A stretch of DNA of 7,797 nt from Pseudomonadota bacterium (GTDB lineage: Bacteria > Pseudomonadota > Gammaproteobacteria > Enterobacterales > Enterobacteriaceae), in contig JAFACP010000311.1 in assembly GCA_023425455.1 (NCBI GenBank), forward strand, positions 1 to 7,797. Direction: 5' to 3'. A program made the position numbers and the translations under genes. Positions 1 to 7,196 of this stretch are shown here, piece after piece. The stretch's first letter is position 1, and every line of letters begins with the position of its first letter. The notes beneath the pieces are model-generated. The model searched no databases and was not told where the DNA came from. It was given only the letters and a program-made list of their open reading frames with translations.

Positions 1-1158
1 GTTGTTGAGGCTAAAGCCGCACAGGTACATGGCGGCAAAGGTGCCAATCAGCGATACCGGCACCGCTACCGCCGGGATCAGCGTCGCGCGGGCGGAGCGC
101 AGGAACAGGAACACCACCAGAATCACCAGCGCGACGGAGATAATCAGCGTCTGTTCGACCTCCTCCAGCGAGGCGCGAATGGTCGGGGAACGATCCTGGG
201 CTATCTGCAGGTCAATCGCCGCCGGGATGGTCTGCTGCAGCTCCGGCAGACGTGCGCGAATGCGGTCGACCGTCTGGATAATATTGGCCTCCGGCAGCTT
301 GCGGATCATCAGCAATATGGCCGGTTTGGCGTTGGTCATTCCCGCGTTTCGCAGGTCCTGGACTGAGTCGGTGACGCTTGCGACATCGCTCAGGCGCACC
401 GCTGCGCCGTTGCTGTAATGCACGATCAGCGGCTGGTACCCGGCGGCGGTTTTCAGCTCATCATTGGTCTGGACCTGCCAGCGGTGGTTGTTGTCCTCAA
501 TCGCCCCCTGCGGCTTACGCACGTTGGCGTTGCTGATGGCCTGCCGTACGTCGTCCAGCGACACGCCCTGATTAAACAGCGCCTGCGGATTTAAGCCTAC
601 CCGAACCGCGGGCAGCGAGCTGCCGCCGACGTCCACATCGCCCACGCCGTCAATCTGGGCGATGGTCTGCGCCAGCTGCGTGGAGGCGAAGTCGTACAGC
701 TCGCCCTGGGAGTAGGTATCCGAGGTCAGGGTCAGGATCATCACCGGCGCGTCGGACGGGTTGGCCTTGCGATAGGTCGGCCGGCCCGGCATTCCGCTCG
801 GCAGCAAGCTTTGCGCGGCGTTGATGGCCGCCTGAACGTCGCGCGCCGCGCCGTTGATATCGCGATCGAAGCTAAATTCCAGAATGATACGGGTGCTGCC
901 AAGCGAACTGCTGGAGGTCATTTCATTCACTCCGGCGATGCGCCCGAGCGAGCGCTCCAGCGGCGTGGCGACCGATGACGCCATGGTCTCCGGCGAGGCT
1001 CCTGGCAGCGAGGCGCTGACCATGATCACCGGGAAATCAACCTGCGGCAGCGGGGCCACCGGCAACAGCCGGAAGCCGAGCACGCCGCACAGGGTGATGG
1101 CGAACGAAATCAGGATCGTCGCCACCGGGCGATAAATGAAGAGCGCGAAAAACTTCAC
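1..1158 (-). CDS. mdtC: Multidrug efflux RND transporter subunit MdtC (partial, C-terminus outside window)
   Basis: Inner-membrane RND proton/drug antiporter subunit that joins MdtB in a heteromeric pump. I translated 386 codons on the minus strand without a stop; they match the E. coli MdtC N-terminus as I remember it. The protein opens [15 protein letters not shown], with TM1 at about residues 8-30, followed by the first periplasmic porter subdomains ([29 protein letters not shown], the NPSDAP stretch) and then TM2 ([18 protein letters not shown]) and TM3 ([22 protein letters not shown]), ending at SLNN. The TM4 aspartate pair expected of the family would come just after, outside the window. 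The start is GTG, directly after the mdtB TAA, with a perfect GAGGAGG at 1164-1170 five bases upstream. Expected full length is about 1025 residues. Cut only by the window edge, not by a mutation. Identity is very secure. Confidence 0.97.
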   Translation of the reverse strand, partial: MKFFALFIYRPVATILISFAITLCGVLGFRLLPVAPLPQVDFPVIMVSASLPGASPETMASSVATPLERSLGRIAGVNEMTSSSSLGSTRIILEFSFDRDINGAARDVQAAINAAQSLLPSGMPGRPTYRKANPSDAPVMILTLTSDTYSQGELYDFASTQLAQTIAQIDGVGDVDVGGSSLPAVRVGLNPQALFNQGVSLDDVRQAISNANVRKPQGAIEDNNHRWQVQTNDELKTAAGYQPLIVHYSNGAAVRLSDVASVTDSVQDLRNAGMTNAKPAILLMIRKLPEANIIQTVDRIRARLPELQQTIPAAIDLQIAQDRSPTIRASLEEVEQTLIISVALVILVVFLFLRSARATLIPAVAVPVSLIGTFAAMYLCGFSLNN

Positions 1159-4100
1159 TTACGCCTCCTCGTTACGCGTCGGGAAACGGCTTTTCGACCA
1201 CAGGGCCAGACGGTCAAACAGCAGGTAGATCACCGGCGTGGTGAAGAGGGTCAGCACCTGGCTGACCAGCAGGCCGCCGACCATGCCGATCCCCAGCGGG
1301 CGGCGCAATTCCGCGCCGACGCCGGTGCTGAGCATCAGCGGCAGCGCCCCCAGCAGGGCGGCGAGCGTGGTCATCAGGATCGGACGAAAACGCAGCAGAC
1401 AGGCCTGGAAGATGGCGTCGCGCGGTGACATGCCCTGCTCGCGCTCGGCGGCGAGGGCGAAGTCGATCATCATGATGGCATTTTTCTTCACGATACCGAT
1501 CAGCAAAATGATCCCGATGATGGCGATCACGTCCAGCTCGCTGCCCGTGAGCATCAGCGCCAGCAGCGCACCAACCCCGGCCGTCGGCAGGGTCGAGAGA
1601 ATGGTGATCGGGTGGATAAAGCTTTCATACAGCACGCCGAGCACGATATACATCGCCACCACCGCGGCAACAATCAGCCAGACGGTGCTGCCGAGCGCCG
1701 CCTGAAACGCCAGCGTGCTGCCCTGGAACTGGGTCTGGATATCTGACGGGAAGCTGAGGCTCTTCTCGGCGGTGAGAATGGCCTCAACCGCGTCGCCGAG
1801 GGACCCGTCGTCCGGCACGTTGAAGGAGATGGTGGTGGACGGGAACTGATCCAGATGATTGACCGACAGCGGAGTATAGCGCTCTTCAACGGTGGCAATC
1901 GCGCTGAGCGGCACCATGCCGCCGTCGCTGCTGGTCAGGCGTATGCCATCCAGCGCGGCCAGCCCCGGCGTGCTTTTGGTGTCGTGCTCCAGCACCACGC
2001 GGTACTGGTTCGCCTGGGTATAGATGGTGGAGATCAGCCGCTGCCCGAAGGCGTTATACAGCGCGTTATCGACATCGGCCATGGTGATGCCCAGCCGGCT
2101 GGCGCTGTCGCGGTTGACGTTTACGTACGCCGCCAGACCTTTATCCTGCCAGTCGCTGCTGACGTCGGAAAGCTGCGGCAGGGTGTTGAGCTTTTCAACC
2201 AGCTGCGGAACCCAGGTGCTCAGCGCCTCAAGCGTGGTGGCCTGAAGGGTGAACTGATACTGGGTGCGGCTGACCTGGGTGTCGATGGTCAGATCCTGGG
2301 TAGGCTGCAGGTAGAGCGCAACGCCAGGCTGGCGGGCGACGGCGCGCTGCAGACGGTCGATCACCGTCTGTACCCGGTCATCGCGCTCGCTTAGCGGTTT
2401 TAAGTTGATCTGCAGACGGGCGCTGTTCAGCGCCGGGTTGGTGCCGTCGACGCCGACGTAGGCGGTCAGGCTTTCCACCGCCGGGTCCTGCATGATGATG
2501 GCGGAAACCTGCTGCTGGCGCTGCGCCATGCTGGCGAAGGAGACCGACTGCGGGGCCTGAAGCGTGCCCTGGATAATGCCGTTGTCCTGCACCGGGAAGA
2601 AGCCTTTGGGGATAAAAATCCACAGCATGACGCTCAGTGCCAGGGTGCCCAGCGCCACGCCAAGCGTGGCCCACGGGTGGTTAAGCACTTTCGCCAGCAC
2701 CCGCCCGTAGGCGGCGATCACCTGCGCGAACAGGCGCTCCGAGGCGCGAGAAAAGCGATTTTGTTTACGCAGTGATTCATGGCTCAGCATGCGGGCGCAC
2801 ATCATCGGCGTCAGCGTCAGGGAGACCACGGCGGAGATCAAAATTGCGACGGCGAGGGTGACGGCAAACTCGCGGAACAGACGGCCAACGATATCGCCCA
2901 TAAACAGCAGCGGGATCAGCACGGCGATCAGCGAGATGGTGAGGGAGATAATGGTAAAGCCGATCTCGCCCGCCCCTTTCAGGGCCGCCGCCAGCGGCTT
3001 TTCGCCTTTCTCGATATAGCGCGAGATGTTCTCGATCACCACAATCGCGTCATCCACCACGAAGCCGGTGGCGATGGTCAGCGCCATCAGCGTCAGGTTG
3101 TTGATGGAGAAATCAAAAAAGACCATCACCGCAAAGGTGCCGACCAGCGACAGCGGCACCGCCACGGCGGGAATGATGGTCGCCGGCACGTTACGCAAAA
3201 ACAGGTAGATGATCATCACCACCAGCGCGATCGCCAGCATCAGTTCAAACTGAGTGTCGGAGACCGAAGCGCGAATATTGCTGGTACGGTCAGAGAGCAC
3301 CTTCACGCTGACCGATTTCGGCAGGCTGTCGATAAGCTGCGGCAGCATCGCGCGGATGCTGTCTGCCGTATCGATGATATTGGCCCCCGGCTGGCGCTGG
3401 ACGTTCATCACGATCGCCTGCTGCCCGTTAGCCCATGCTCCGAGCCAGCTATTTTCCGCCCCCTGTTCCACGGTGGCGACATCCCCCAGACGGACGGGGG
3501 CGCCGTTCTGGTAGGCGATAATCAGCTGACGGTACTCGTCGGCGGATTGCATCTGATCGTTGGCCGAGAGCGTGACCGCGCGGCTCGGGCCATCCAGCGA
3601 GCCTTTCGCCGAGTTCACGTTGGCGCTGCTGATGGCGGTGCGCACGGTTTCGCTGCTCAGGCCCAGCGCGGCGATAGCCTGGGCGTTCAGCCTGACGCGA
3701 ACCGCCGGGCGTTGTCCGCCCGCCAGGGTCACCAGCCCGACGCCGGAGACCTGAGAAATTTTCTGCGCCACCCGGGTTTCGACCATATCTTCCACCTGGG
3801 TCATTGGCATGGCGGATGAGGTGACGGCGAGGGTCATGATCGGCGGATCGGCCGGATTCACTTTGCTGTAAACCGGCGGGTTGGGCAGATCGGACGGCAG
3901 CAGGTTGGTGGCGGCGTTAATCGCCGCCTGCACTTCCTGCTCGGCGACGTCCAGCGCGAGGGTGAGCTGAAATTGCAGCGTGACCACGGAGGCGCCGCCC
4001 GAACTTTGCGAGGACATCTGCTTTAAGCCGGACATCTGCCCGAACTGACGCTCCAGCGGGGCGGTAATGGCCGAGGTCACCACATCCGGGCTGGCGCCCG

Positions 4101-4281
4101 GGTAGAGGGTGATGACCTGAATCGTCGGGTAATCCACCTCCGGCAACGCGGAGACCGGCAGGAAGCGGTAGCCAATGATCCCCGCCAGCAGGATCGCCAC
4201 CATCAACAGCGTCGTGGCGACAGGGCGCAAGATAAACAGGCGTGACGGGCCACCTGTGGCGCCTGGCGGTAACACCTGCAT
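1159..4281 (-). CDS. mdtB: Multidrug efflux RND transporter subunit MdtB
   Basis: Inner-membrane RND proton/drug antiporter, 1040 residues, the same length as E. coli MdtB and alignable throughout. In E. coli it forms a heterotrimer with MdtC (two MdtB, one MdtC), fed by MdtA and draining to TolC, with reported substrates including novobiocin and bile salts. The classic fold is visible: TM1 at about 15-38, a large periplasmic loop to about 340, TM2-TM6 at about 343-495, TM7 at about 537-556, a second periplasmic loop to about 860, then TM8-TM12 to about 1020. The proton-relay residues are present: Asp410-Asp411 in TM4 ([13 protein letters not shown]) and Lys933 in TM10 ([14 protein letters not shown]), aligning with AcrB D407/D408 and K940. 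The ATG shares one base with the mdtA stop (TGATG), with GGAG ten bases upstream, so the genes are probably translationally coupled. No frameshift or missing segment. Confidence 0.98.
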   Translation of the reverse strand: MQVLPPGATGGPSRLFILRPVATTLLMVAILLAGIIGYRFLPVSALPEVDYPTIQVITLYPGASPDVVTSAITAPLERQFGQMSGLKQMSSQSSGGASVVTLQFQLTLALDVAEQEVQAAINAATNLLPSDLPNPPVYSKVNPADPPIMTLAVTSSAMPMTQVEDMVETRVAQKISQVSGVGLVTLAGGQRPAVRVRLNAQAIAALGLSSETVRTAISSANVNSAKGSLDGPSRAVTLSANDQMQSADEYRQLIIAYQNGAPVRLGDVATVEQGAENSWLGAWANGQQAIVMNVQRQPGANIIDTADSIRAMLPQLIDSLPKSVSVKVLSDRTSNIRASVSDTQFELMLAIALVVMIIYLFLRNVPATIIPAVAVPLSLVGTFAVMVFFDFSINNLTLMALTIATGFVVDDAIVVIENISRYIEKGEKPLAAALKGAGEIGFTIISLTISLIAVLIPLLFMGDIVGRLFREFAVTLAVAILISAVVSLTLTPMMCARMLSHESLRKQNRFSRASERLFAQVIAAYGRVLAKVLNHPWATLGVALGTLALSVMLWIFIPKGFFPVQDNGIIQGTLQAPQSVSFASMAQRQQQVSAIIMQDPAVESLTAYVGVDGTNPALNSARLQINLKPLSERDDRVQTVIDRLQRAVARQPGVALYLQPTQDLTIDTQVSRTQYQFTLQATTLEALSTWVPQLVEKLNTLPQLSDVSSDWQDKGLAAYVNVNRDSASRLGITMADVDNALYNAFGQRLISTIYTQANQYRVVLEHDTKSTPGLAALDGIRLTSSDGGMVPLSAIATVEERYTPLSVNHLDQFPSTTISFNVPDDGSLGDAVEAILTAEKSLSFPSDIQTQFQGSTLAFQAALGSTVWLIVAAVVAMYIVLGVLYESFIHPITILSTLPTAGVGALLALMLTGSELDVIAIIGIILLIGIVKKNAIMMIDFALAAEREQGMSPRDAIFQACLLRFRPILMTTLAALLGALPLMLSTGVGAELRRPLGIGMVGGLLVSQVLTLFTTPVIYLLFDRLALWSKSRFPTRNEEA
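1164..1170 (-). promoter_or_regulatory. Strong Shine-Dalgarno of mdtC inside the mdtB C-terminus
   Basis: GAGGAGG on the minus strand, formed by the last Glu-Glu-Ala codons of mdtB, lies five bases before the GTG start of mdtC. It fixes the mdtC start and fits translational coupling between the two pump subunits; the strong match may offset the weaker GTG start. Confidence 0.85.
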
Positions 4282-5528
4282 CAGGATGCCGCTCCCTGTT
4301 TTTTGTGCTGTCCTCTGGCGGGTTGTTCCCTGGCTGCTGCGTTGTCATGGGCCTCAACCACCTCAACTTTGGCCCCGTCGGTCAGGCGATCGATGCCGTC
4401 CGTGACCACCCGGTCTCCCGCCGACAGTCCGGCGCCGATCGTCACGGTCTGGCTGTCCTGGATCCCGGTTTTGACCAGATGCTTACTGACCTTGTTGTCG
4501 CTGTCCAGCACCCAGACGAAGTGCCCTTCGTTCCCCATCTGCAGGGCTGCCGTTGGGATCACCACCGCATTTTCCTCGGTGGCGACCAGCATCCGCGCGT
4601 TGACGAACTGGTTCGGGAAGAGGGCGTCATCCTGATTAGTGAAGCGGGCTTTCAGCTTGATGGTGCCGGTGGTGGCGTCTATCTGGTTGTCGAGGCTCAG
4701 CAGTGAACCTGCGCTGAGCTTGTGCGTGTTGGTGCGGTCCCAGGCTTCCACCACCAGCGGGCTGCCGGTTTTCTGCGCCTGAAGCACGGTGGCGATATCG
4801 CTTTCCGGCAGGGTGAAGACGACATCGATCGGGTGAGTCTGGGTGATGACCACGATCCCGGTGGTGTCTCCGCTGGCGATCTGGTTGCCGATATCGACCT
4901 GCTTCAGGCCGACGCGGCCGTCAATCGGCGCGACGATCCGGCTCCAGTCGAGCTGCAACTGTGCGCTGGCGACGGAGGCTTCATCGGCCTTGATGGTGCC
5001 CAGGGTTTCGCTGACCAGCGATTGCTGGGTGTCCAGATCCTGACGCGACACCAGGCTGGTTTTCGCCAGCTGCTGGTAGCGTGCTAAATCGCGCCGGGCG
5101 TTGGCGAGCGTCGCTTTGTCTTTTGCCAGCTGTCCCTGGGCCTGAGCCAGCGCGACCTTAAACTGGCTGGGATCGATCTCGGCCAGCAGGTCTCCGGCTT
5201 TCACCTGCTGCCCCTCGCTGAAGTGCAGCGCCAGCAGCTGGCCGTCCACCCGGCTGCGTACCGTCACGGTATTGGCCGCGGTTACGGTGCCAAGACCTGA
5301 GAGATAACGAGGAACCGCTTTGCTGACCGCCGTCGCCGCCTGAACCGGCGCCAGCGCGCCGCCGCGCATACCGTGACGCCCGCCGCCTGCTGAACGCTGC
5401 GGCTGGCTGCTGGCACCCGCAGGCGCTGTGGTTTGGCTGGACTGACGGTGCCAGTACCCGGCGGCGGCAAGCACCACCACAATGATGCCAGCGGCGATTG
5501 CCCAGCGGGATTTGTTACTGCCTTTCAT
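4281..5528 (-). CDS. mdtA: Multidrug efflux RND periplasmic adaptor subunit MdtA
   Basis: Membrane-fusion (periplasmic adaptor) protein linking the MdtBC pump to the outer-membrane channel, TolC in E. coli. It has 415 residues, the same length as E. coli MdtA. One hydrophobic segment at about 9-25 ([18 protein letters not shown]) serves as membrane anchor or signal; no cysteine occurs anywhere in the protein, so it is not a lipoprotein like AcrA. A low-complexity Ala/Gly/Ser/Gln linker follows (about 28-58). The two lipoyl half-motifs are at about 88-120 ([16 protein letters not shown], then [10 protein letters not shown]) and 198-216 ([17 protein letters not shown]), flanking an alpha-helical hairpin rich in Ala, Gln and Lys (about 123-193). 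Beta-barrel and membrane-proximal domains follow to about 390, then a basic polar tail. First gene of mdtABC. No strong Shine-Dalgarno sits at ideal spacing; AGGA is 15 bases upstream and GAGAA nearer. The start is chosen by agreement with E. coli MKGS. Confidence 0.97.
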   Translation of the reverse strand: MKGSNKSRWAIAAGIIVVVLAAAGYWHRQSSQTTAPAGASSQPQRSAGGGRHGMRGGALAPVQAATAVSKAVPRYLSGLGTVTAANTVTVRSRVDGQLLALHFSEGQQVKAGDLLAEIDPSQFKVALAQAQGQLAKDKATLANARRDLARYQQLAKTSLVSRQDLDTQQSLVSETLGTIKADEASVASAQLQLDWSRIVAPIDGRVGLKQVDIGNQIASGDTTGIVVITQTHPIDVVFTLPESDIATVLQAQKTGSPLVVEAWDRTNTHKLSAGSLLSLDNQIDATTGTIKLKARFTNQDDALFPNQFVNARMLVATEENAVVIPTAALQMGNEGHFVWVLDSDNKVSKHLVKTGIQDSQTVTIGAGLSAGDRVVTDGIDRLTDGAKVEVVEAHDNAAAREQPARGQHKKQGAAS

Positions 5529-5562
5529 CGTTATACGTTCTCATCCTGAAACACTGCGGGGA

Positions 5563-5571
5563 ATGATACTA
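5563..5571 (-). promoter_or_regulatory. Candidate -10 region of the mdtABC promoter
   Basis: The minus strand reads TAGTATCAT, offering TATCAT (5568-5563) or TAGTAT (5571-5566) as a -10 hexamer. At 17 bases upstream there is no recognisable -35 (GCTGCC), which is typical of a promoter that needs an activator, and the tandem repeats at 5595-5616 lie just there. The leader before the mdtA ATG would be about 28 bases. Confidence 0.45.
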
Positions 5572-5590
5572 GTTTAGTCAGCGAGGGCAG

Positions 5591-5616
5591 CAGAAAAATG
5601 GAGGAAATATGGAAGA
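5591..5616 (-). promoter_or_regulatory. Candidate BaeR binding site upstream of mdtA (tandem 11-bp repeats)
   Basis: On the minus strand TCTTCCATATT (5616-5606) is followed immediately by TCCTCCATTTT (5605-5595): 9 of 11 bases match, at one helical turn spacing, as expected for an OmpR/PhoB-family regulator dimer. The overlapping stretch 5608-5591 agrees at 12 of 18 positions with the BaeR box as I remember it from E. coli (TTTTTCTCCATDATTGGC). It ends about 20 bases before the candidate -10, so it would cover the -35 region of a weak promoter. Assignment to BaeR rests on family knowledge and the operon's identity. Confidence 0.6.
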
Positions 5617-5684
5617 CTGTCTGGAATTGTCCGAATGGGGACGATGCGGCCAGACTTAAGTAAAATGGCGGCGTCAACGCGGGT

Positions 5685-5705
5685 CAGGGGCGGGTAACGC
5701 CCCTG
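5685..5705 (-). terminator. GC-rich hairpin downstream of yegD, possible terminator
   Basis: Perfect 8-bp inverted repeat CAGGGGCG / CGCCCCTG with a 5-base loop, beginning 9 bases after the yegD stop. The stem is strong, but no T-tract follows directly; the first T-run (ATTTTA) is about 20 bases past the stem. It may be a weak intrinsic terminator, a processing or stability stem for the yegD mRNA, or part of a Rho-dependent end. A 10-bp perfect palindrome GGCCGCGGCC (5705-5714) touches its base. Confidence 0.45.
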
Positions 5706-5713
5706 GCCGCGGC

Positions 5714-7066
5714 CTAGCGGAACATCACCTGCGCCCAGCGCGCCAGCCCGGCGGTTACCGAGCCGAAATCATCGCCGCCGGCAATCGGGATCCCCGGCAG
5801 CTGCGCCGCCAGCGCGTTTTTGATCAGCGGCGAGCGGGCGCTGCCGCCGGTCAGGTAAATCACATCCGGCCGCTCTTTCGCGTTTTCCAGCGCCAGCTGG
5901 ACCTGCTCCAGAATCCGCTGCAGCGGCTGGGCAAGGGCCGCCTCCAGCCCCTGCTGTGAAATGAACGTCGCCAGCGTATCGCTGATAAACGGCAGTGAAA
6001 CCGCATGCTCAGCACGATCCGAAAGGGCGATTTTACTCTCTTCAGCGCAGCGTACCACCCGGTAGCTCAGACGCTGACGCCACACTTTATACAGCAGGGC
6101 GACCTTCTCTGCGTCCTGCGCATCACGCATCAGGTCATTCAGCAGGCGGCCGTTGGCGGCGCTATAGAAATCGCTTTGCGCCGGGACGTCGTTGATGGCG
6201 ATGGCGTTCCACCACGGCAGGATCGGCAGGGCGATACCTTTTTCCGTCTGTCCACCCATGCCGAGCAGCGGCATCAGGCTCCTGAAGGCCAGCGCAATAT
6301 CCAGGTCGTTACCGCCGACGCGACACCCGCTGTGGCCGAGCAGGCTGTTTTCACGATCGCGGCGCTGATGCCACTGTGGTCCCATCAGCAGCAGCGAGCA
6401 GTCGGTGGTGCCGCCGCCGATATCCACGACCAGCACGCGCTTTTCTTCCGTCAGCGTGGCTTCAAAATCCAGCCCGGCCGCCACCGGCTCGTACTGGAAT
6501 ACCACGTCATGAAAACCGGCGCGGTGCGCGGCGCGTTCGAGGATCCCCTGCGCCTGCTGGTTGGCGTCATCGCCGCCCAGACCCTGGAAGTTAATCGGAC
6601 GACCGATTACCGCCTGGCGGATTGTTTCAGGAACCTGCGTCTGCGCCTGATGACGGATGTGCAGCATCATGGCGCACACCAGATCTTCAAACATCGCCAC
6701 CTGCTGCGGCTTCAGGCCGCTGGCGCCCAGAAACGATTTCGGTGATTTAACGAAGTAAACGTCCTCGGGATCTTCAATATAGTGTCCGAGGGACGCGAGA
6801 CCGAACTGGACGCTGGAAGGGGTCACATCGATATCTTCTTCACGGTTAAAGCTGACCGCCCGACGCAGCAGCGTCTGGGTCTCCGCGGCGGTCGCCGGAA
6901 CCTGATGATGACGGAACAGCCATTCGCTCACCGCTTCACGGGTTGGCGCGCAGAGCATTGAGGGCAGCAGGGCGCTCCCGTTCTCCATTTTCAGCAGCTG
7001 CGGCTGGCCGTTTTGCATAACGGCAACCGAACAGTTTGCCGTGCCGTAGTCGAATCCAATAAACAC
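5714..7066 (-). CDS. yegD: Hsp70-family ATPase-domain protein YegD (DnaK-like, no substrate-binding domain)
   Basis: Predicted cytoplasmic Hsp70/actin-fold ATPase whose client or partner is not established. It has 450 residues, the length of E. coli YegD. Nucleotide-binding motifs in order: phosphate-1 at 2-16 (FIGFDYGTANCSVAV), an ATPase-lysine region at about 105-113 (FVKSPKSFL), connect-1 at 192-200 (YEPVAAGLD), phosphate-2 at 211-224 (VLVVDIGGGTTDCS), GGND at 251-254, EESKIALS at 342-349, adenosine motif at 403-413 (IYLTGGSARSP) and connect-2 at 435-442. It ends right after the nucleotide-binding domain, so DnaK's peptide-binding domain and lid are absent. The reading frame continues 26 codons upstream to an ATG, but I chose GTG at 7066 because it gives the family N-terminus and AAGGGGA lies seven bases before it. 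The upstream codons lack similarity and overlap the promoter. Divergent from alkA; a 185-base gap separates it from mdtA. Confidence 0.95.
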   Translation of the reverse strand: MFIGFDYGTANCSVAVMQNGQPQLLKMENGSALLPSMLCAPTREAVSEWLFRHHQVPATAAETQTLLRRAVSFNREEDIDVTPSSVQFGLASLGHYIEDPEDVYFVKSPKSFLGASGLKPQQVAMFEDLVCAMMLHIRHQAQTQVPETIRQAVIGRPINFQGLGGDDANQQAQGILERAAHRAGFHDVVFQYEPVAAGLDFEATLTEEKRVLVVDIGGGTTDCSLLLMGPQWHQRRDRENSLLGHSGCRVGGNDLDIALAFRSLMPLLGMGGQTEKGIALPILPWWNAIAINDVPAQSDFYSAANGRLLNDLMRDAQDAEKVALLYKVWRQRLSYRVVRCAEESKIALSDRAEHAVSLPFISDTLATFISQQGLEAALAQPLQRILEQVQLALENAKERPDVIYLTGGSARSPLIKNALAAQLPGIPIAGGDDFGSVTAGLARWAQVMFR

Positions 7067-7073
7067 AATAAAT

Positions 7074-7094
7074 CCCCTTGCCAGTGAGAAGGGG
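7074..7094 (-). promoter_or_regulatory. Inverted repeat covering the yegD ribosome binding site
   Basis: CCCCTT (minus strand 7094-7089) is complementary to AAGGGG (7079-7074), giving a 6-bp stem with a 9-base loop. AAGGGG is the Shine-Dalgarno of yegD, seven bases from the GTG start, so a transcript containing both arms could hide its own ribosome binding site. The candidate promoter at 7099-7127 would start transcription near 7092, inside the upstream arm, so the stem might be complete only in transcripts starting farther upstream. Confidence 0.4.
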
Positions 7095-7098
7095 CGAG

Positions 7099-7127
7099 AC
7101 TTTAGCGAAATGTCTCTCTGGCGACAA
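7099..7127 (-). promoter_or_regulatory. Candidate sigma-70 promoter of yegD
   Basis: On the minus strand, TTGTCG (7127-7122, 4 of 6 to the -35 consensus) is followed after 17 bases by TAAAGT (7104-7099, 4 of 6 to the -10 consensus). Initiation would be near 7092, leaving a short leader of about 25 bases. A moderate match with ideal spacing, in the only place a yegD promoter could sit apart from alkA coding sequence. Confidence 0.4.
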
Positions 7128-7131
7128 CAGG

Positions 7132-7172
7132 AATATGAAAGCAAGGCACGGCAGCGCCTTTCGGTTTATGCT
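7132..7172 (+). promoter_or_regulatory. Candidate Ada-dependent promoter of alkA
   Basis: AAT (7132-7134), six bases, then GCAA (7141-7144) reproduces the A-box/B-box spacing of Ada-regulated promoters, and AAAGCAAG (7138-7145) differs by one base from the E. coli alkA Ada box AAAGCAAA as I remember it. TATGCT at 7167-7172 is a good -10; the -35 position about 17 bases upstream is poor and is abutted by the Ada site, which fits activation by methylated Ada in the adaptive response to alkylation damage. Confidence 0.6.
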
Positions 7173-7196
7173 GGGCAGAACAGAAAAGGAGCTGCG

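Noticed and set aside
2..1135. Open frames on the plus strand opposite mdtC (2-418 and 854-1135)
   Set aside because: They are antisense shadows of the intact mdtC frame, with no ribosome binding site and no recognisable product.
2779..3819. 346-codon open frame on the plus strand, antisense to mdtB
   Set aside because: Its His/Asp/Arg/Gln-rich translation resembles no family, and it lies wholly inside the secure mdtB gene; long antisense frames are common opposite GC-rich coding sequence.
4751..4758. Chi octamer GCTGGTGG on the minus strand (another at 3219-3226)
   Set aside because: Both lie inside coding sequence and are expected at this frequency in an enterobacterial chromosome.
5671..5680. 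Small inverted repeat GCGT-CA-ACGC
   Set aside because: A 4-bp stem with a 2-base loop is too short to be stable and is common in GC-rich DNA.
7067..7144. Extension of yegD to an upstream ATG (476 residues)
   Set aside because: The extra 26 residues are not Hsp70-like, cover the promoter region and lack a ribosome binding site; GTG at 7066 gives the conserved N-terminus and the 450-residue family length.
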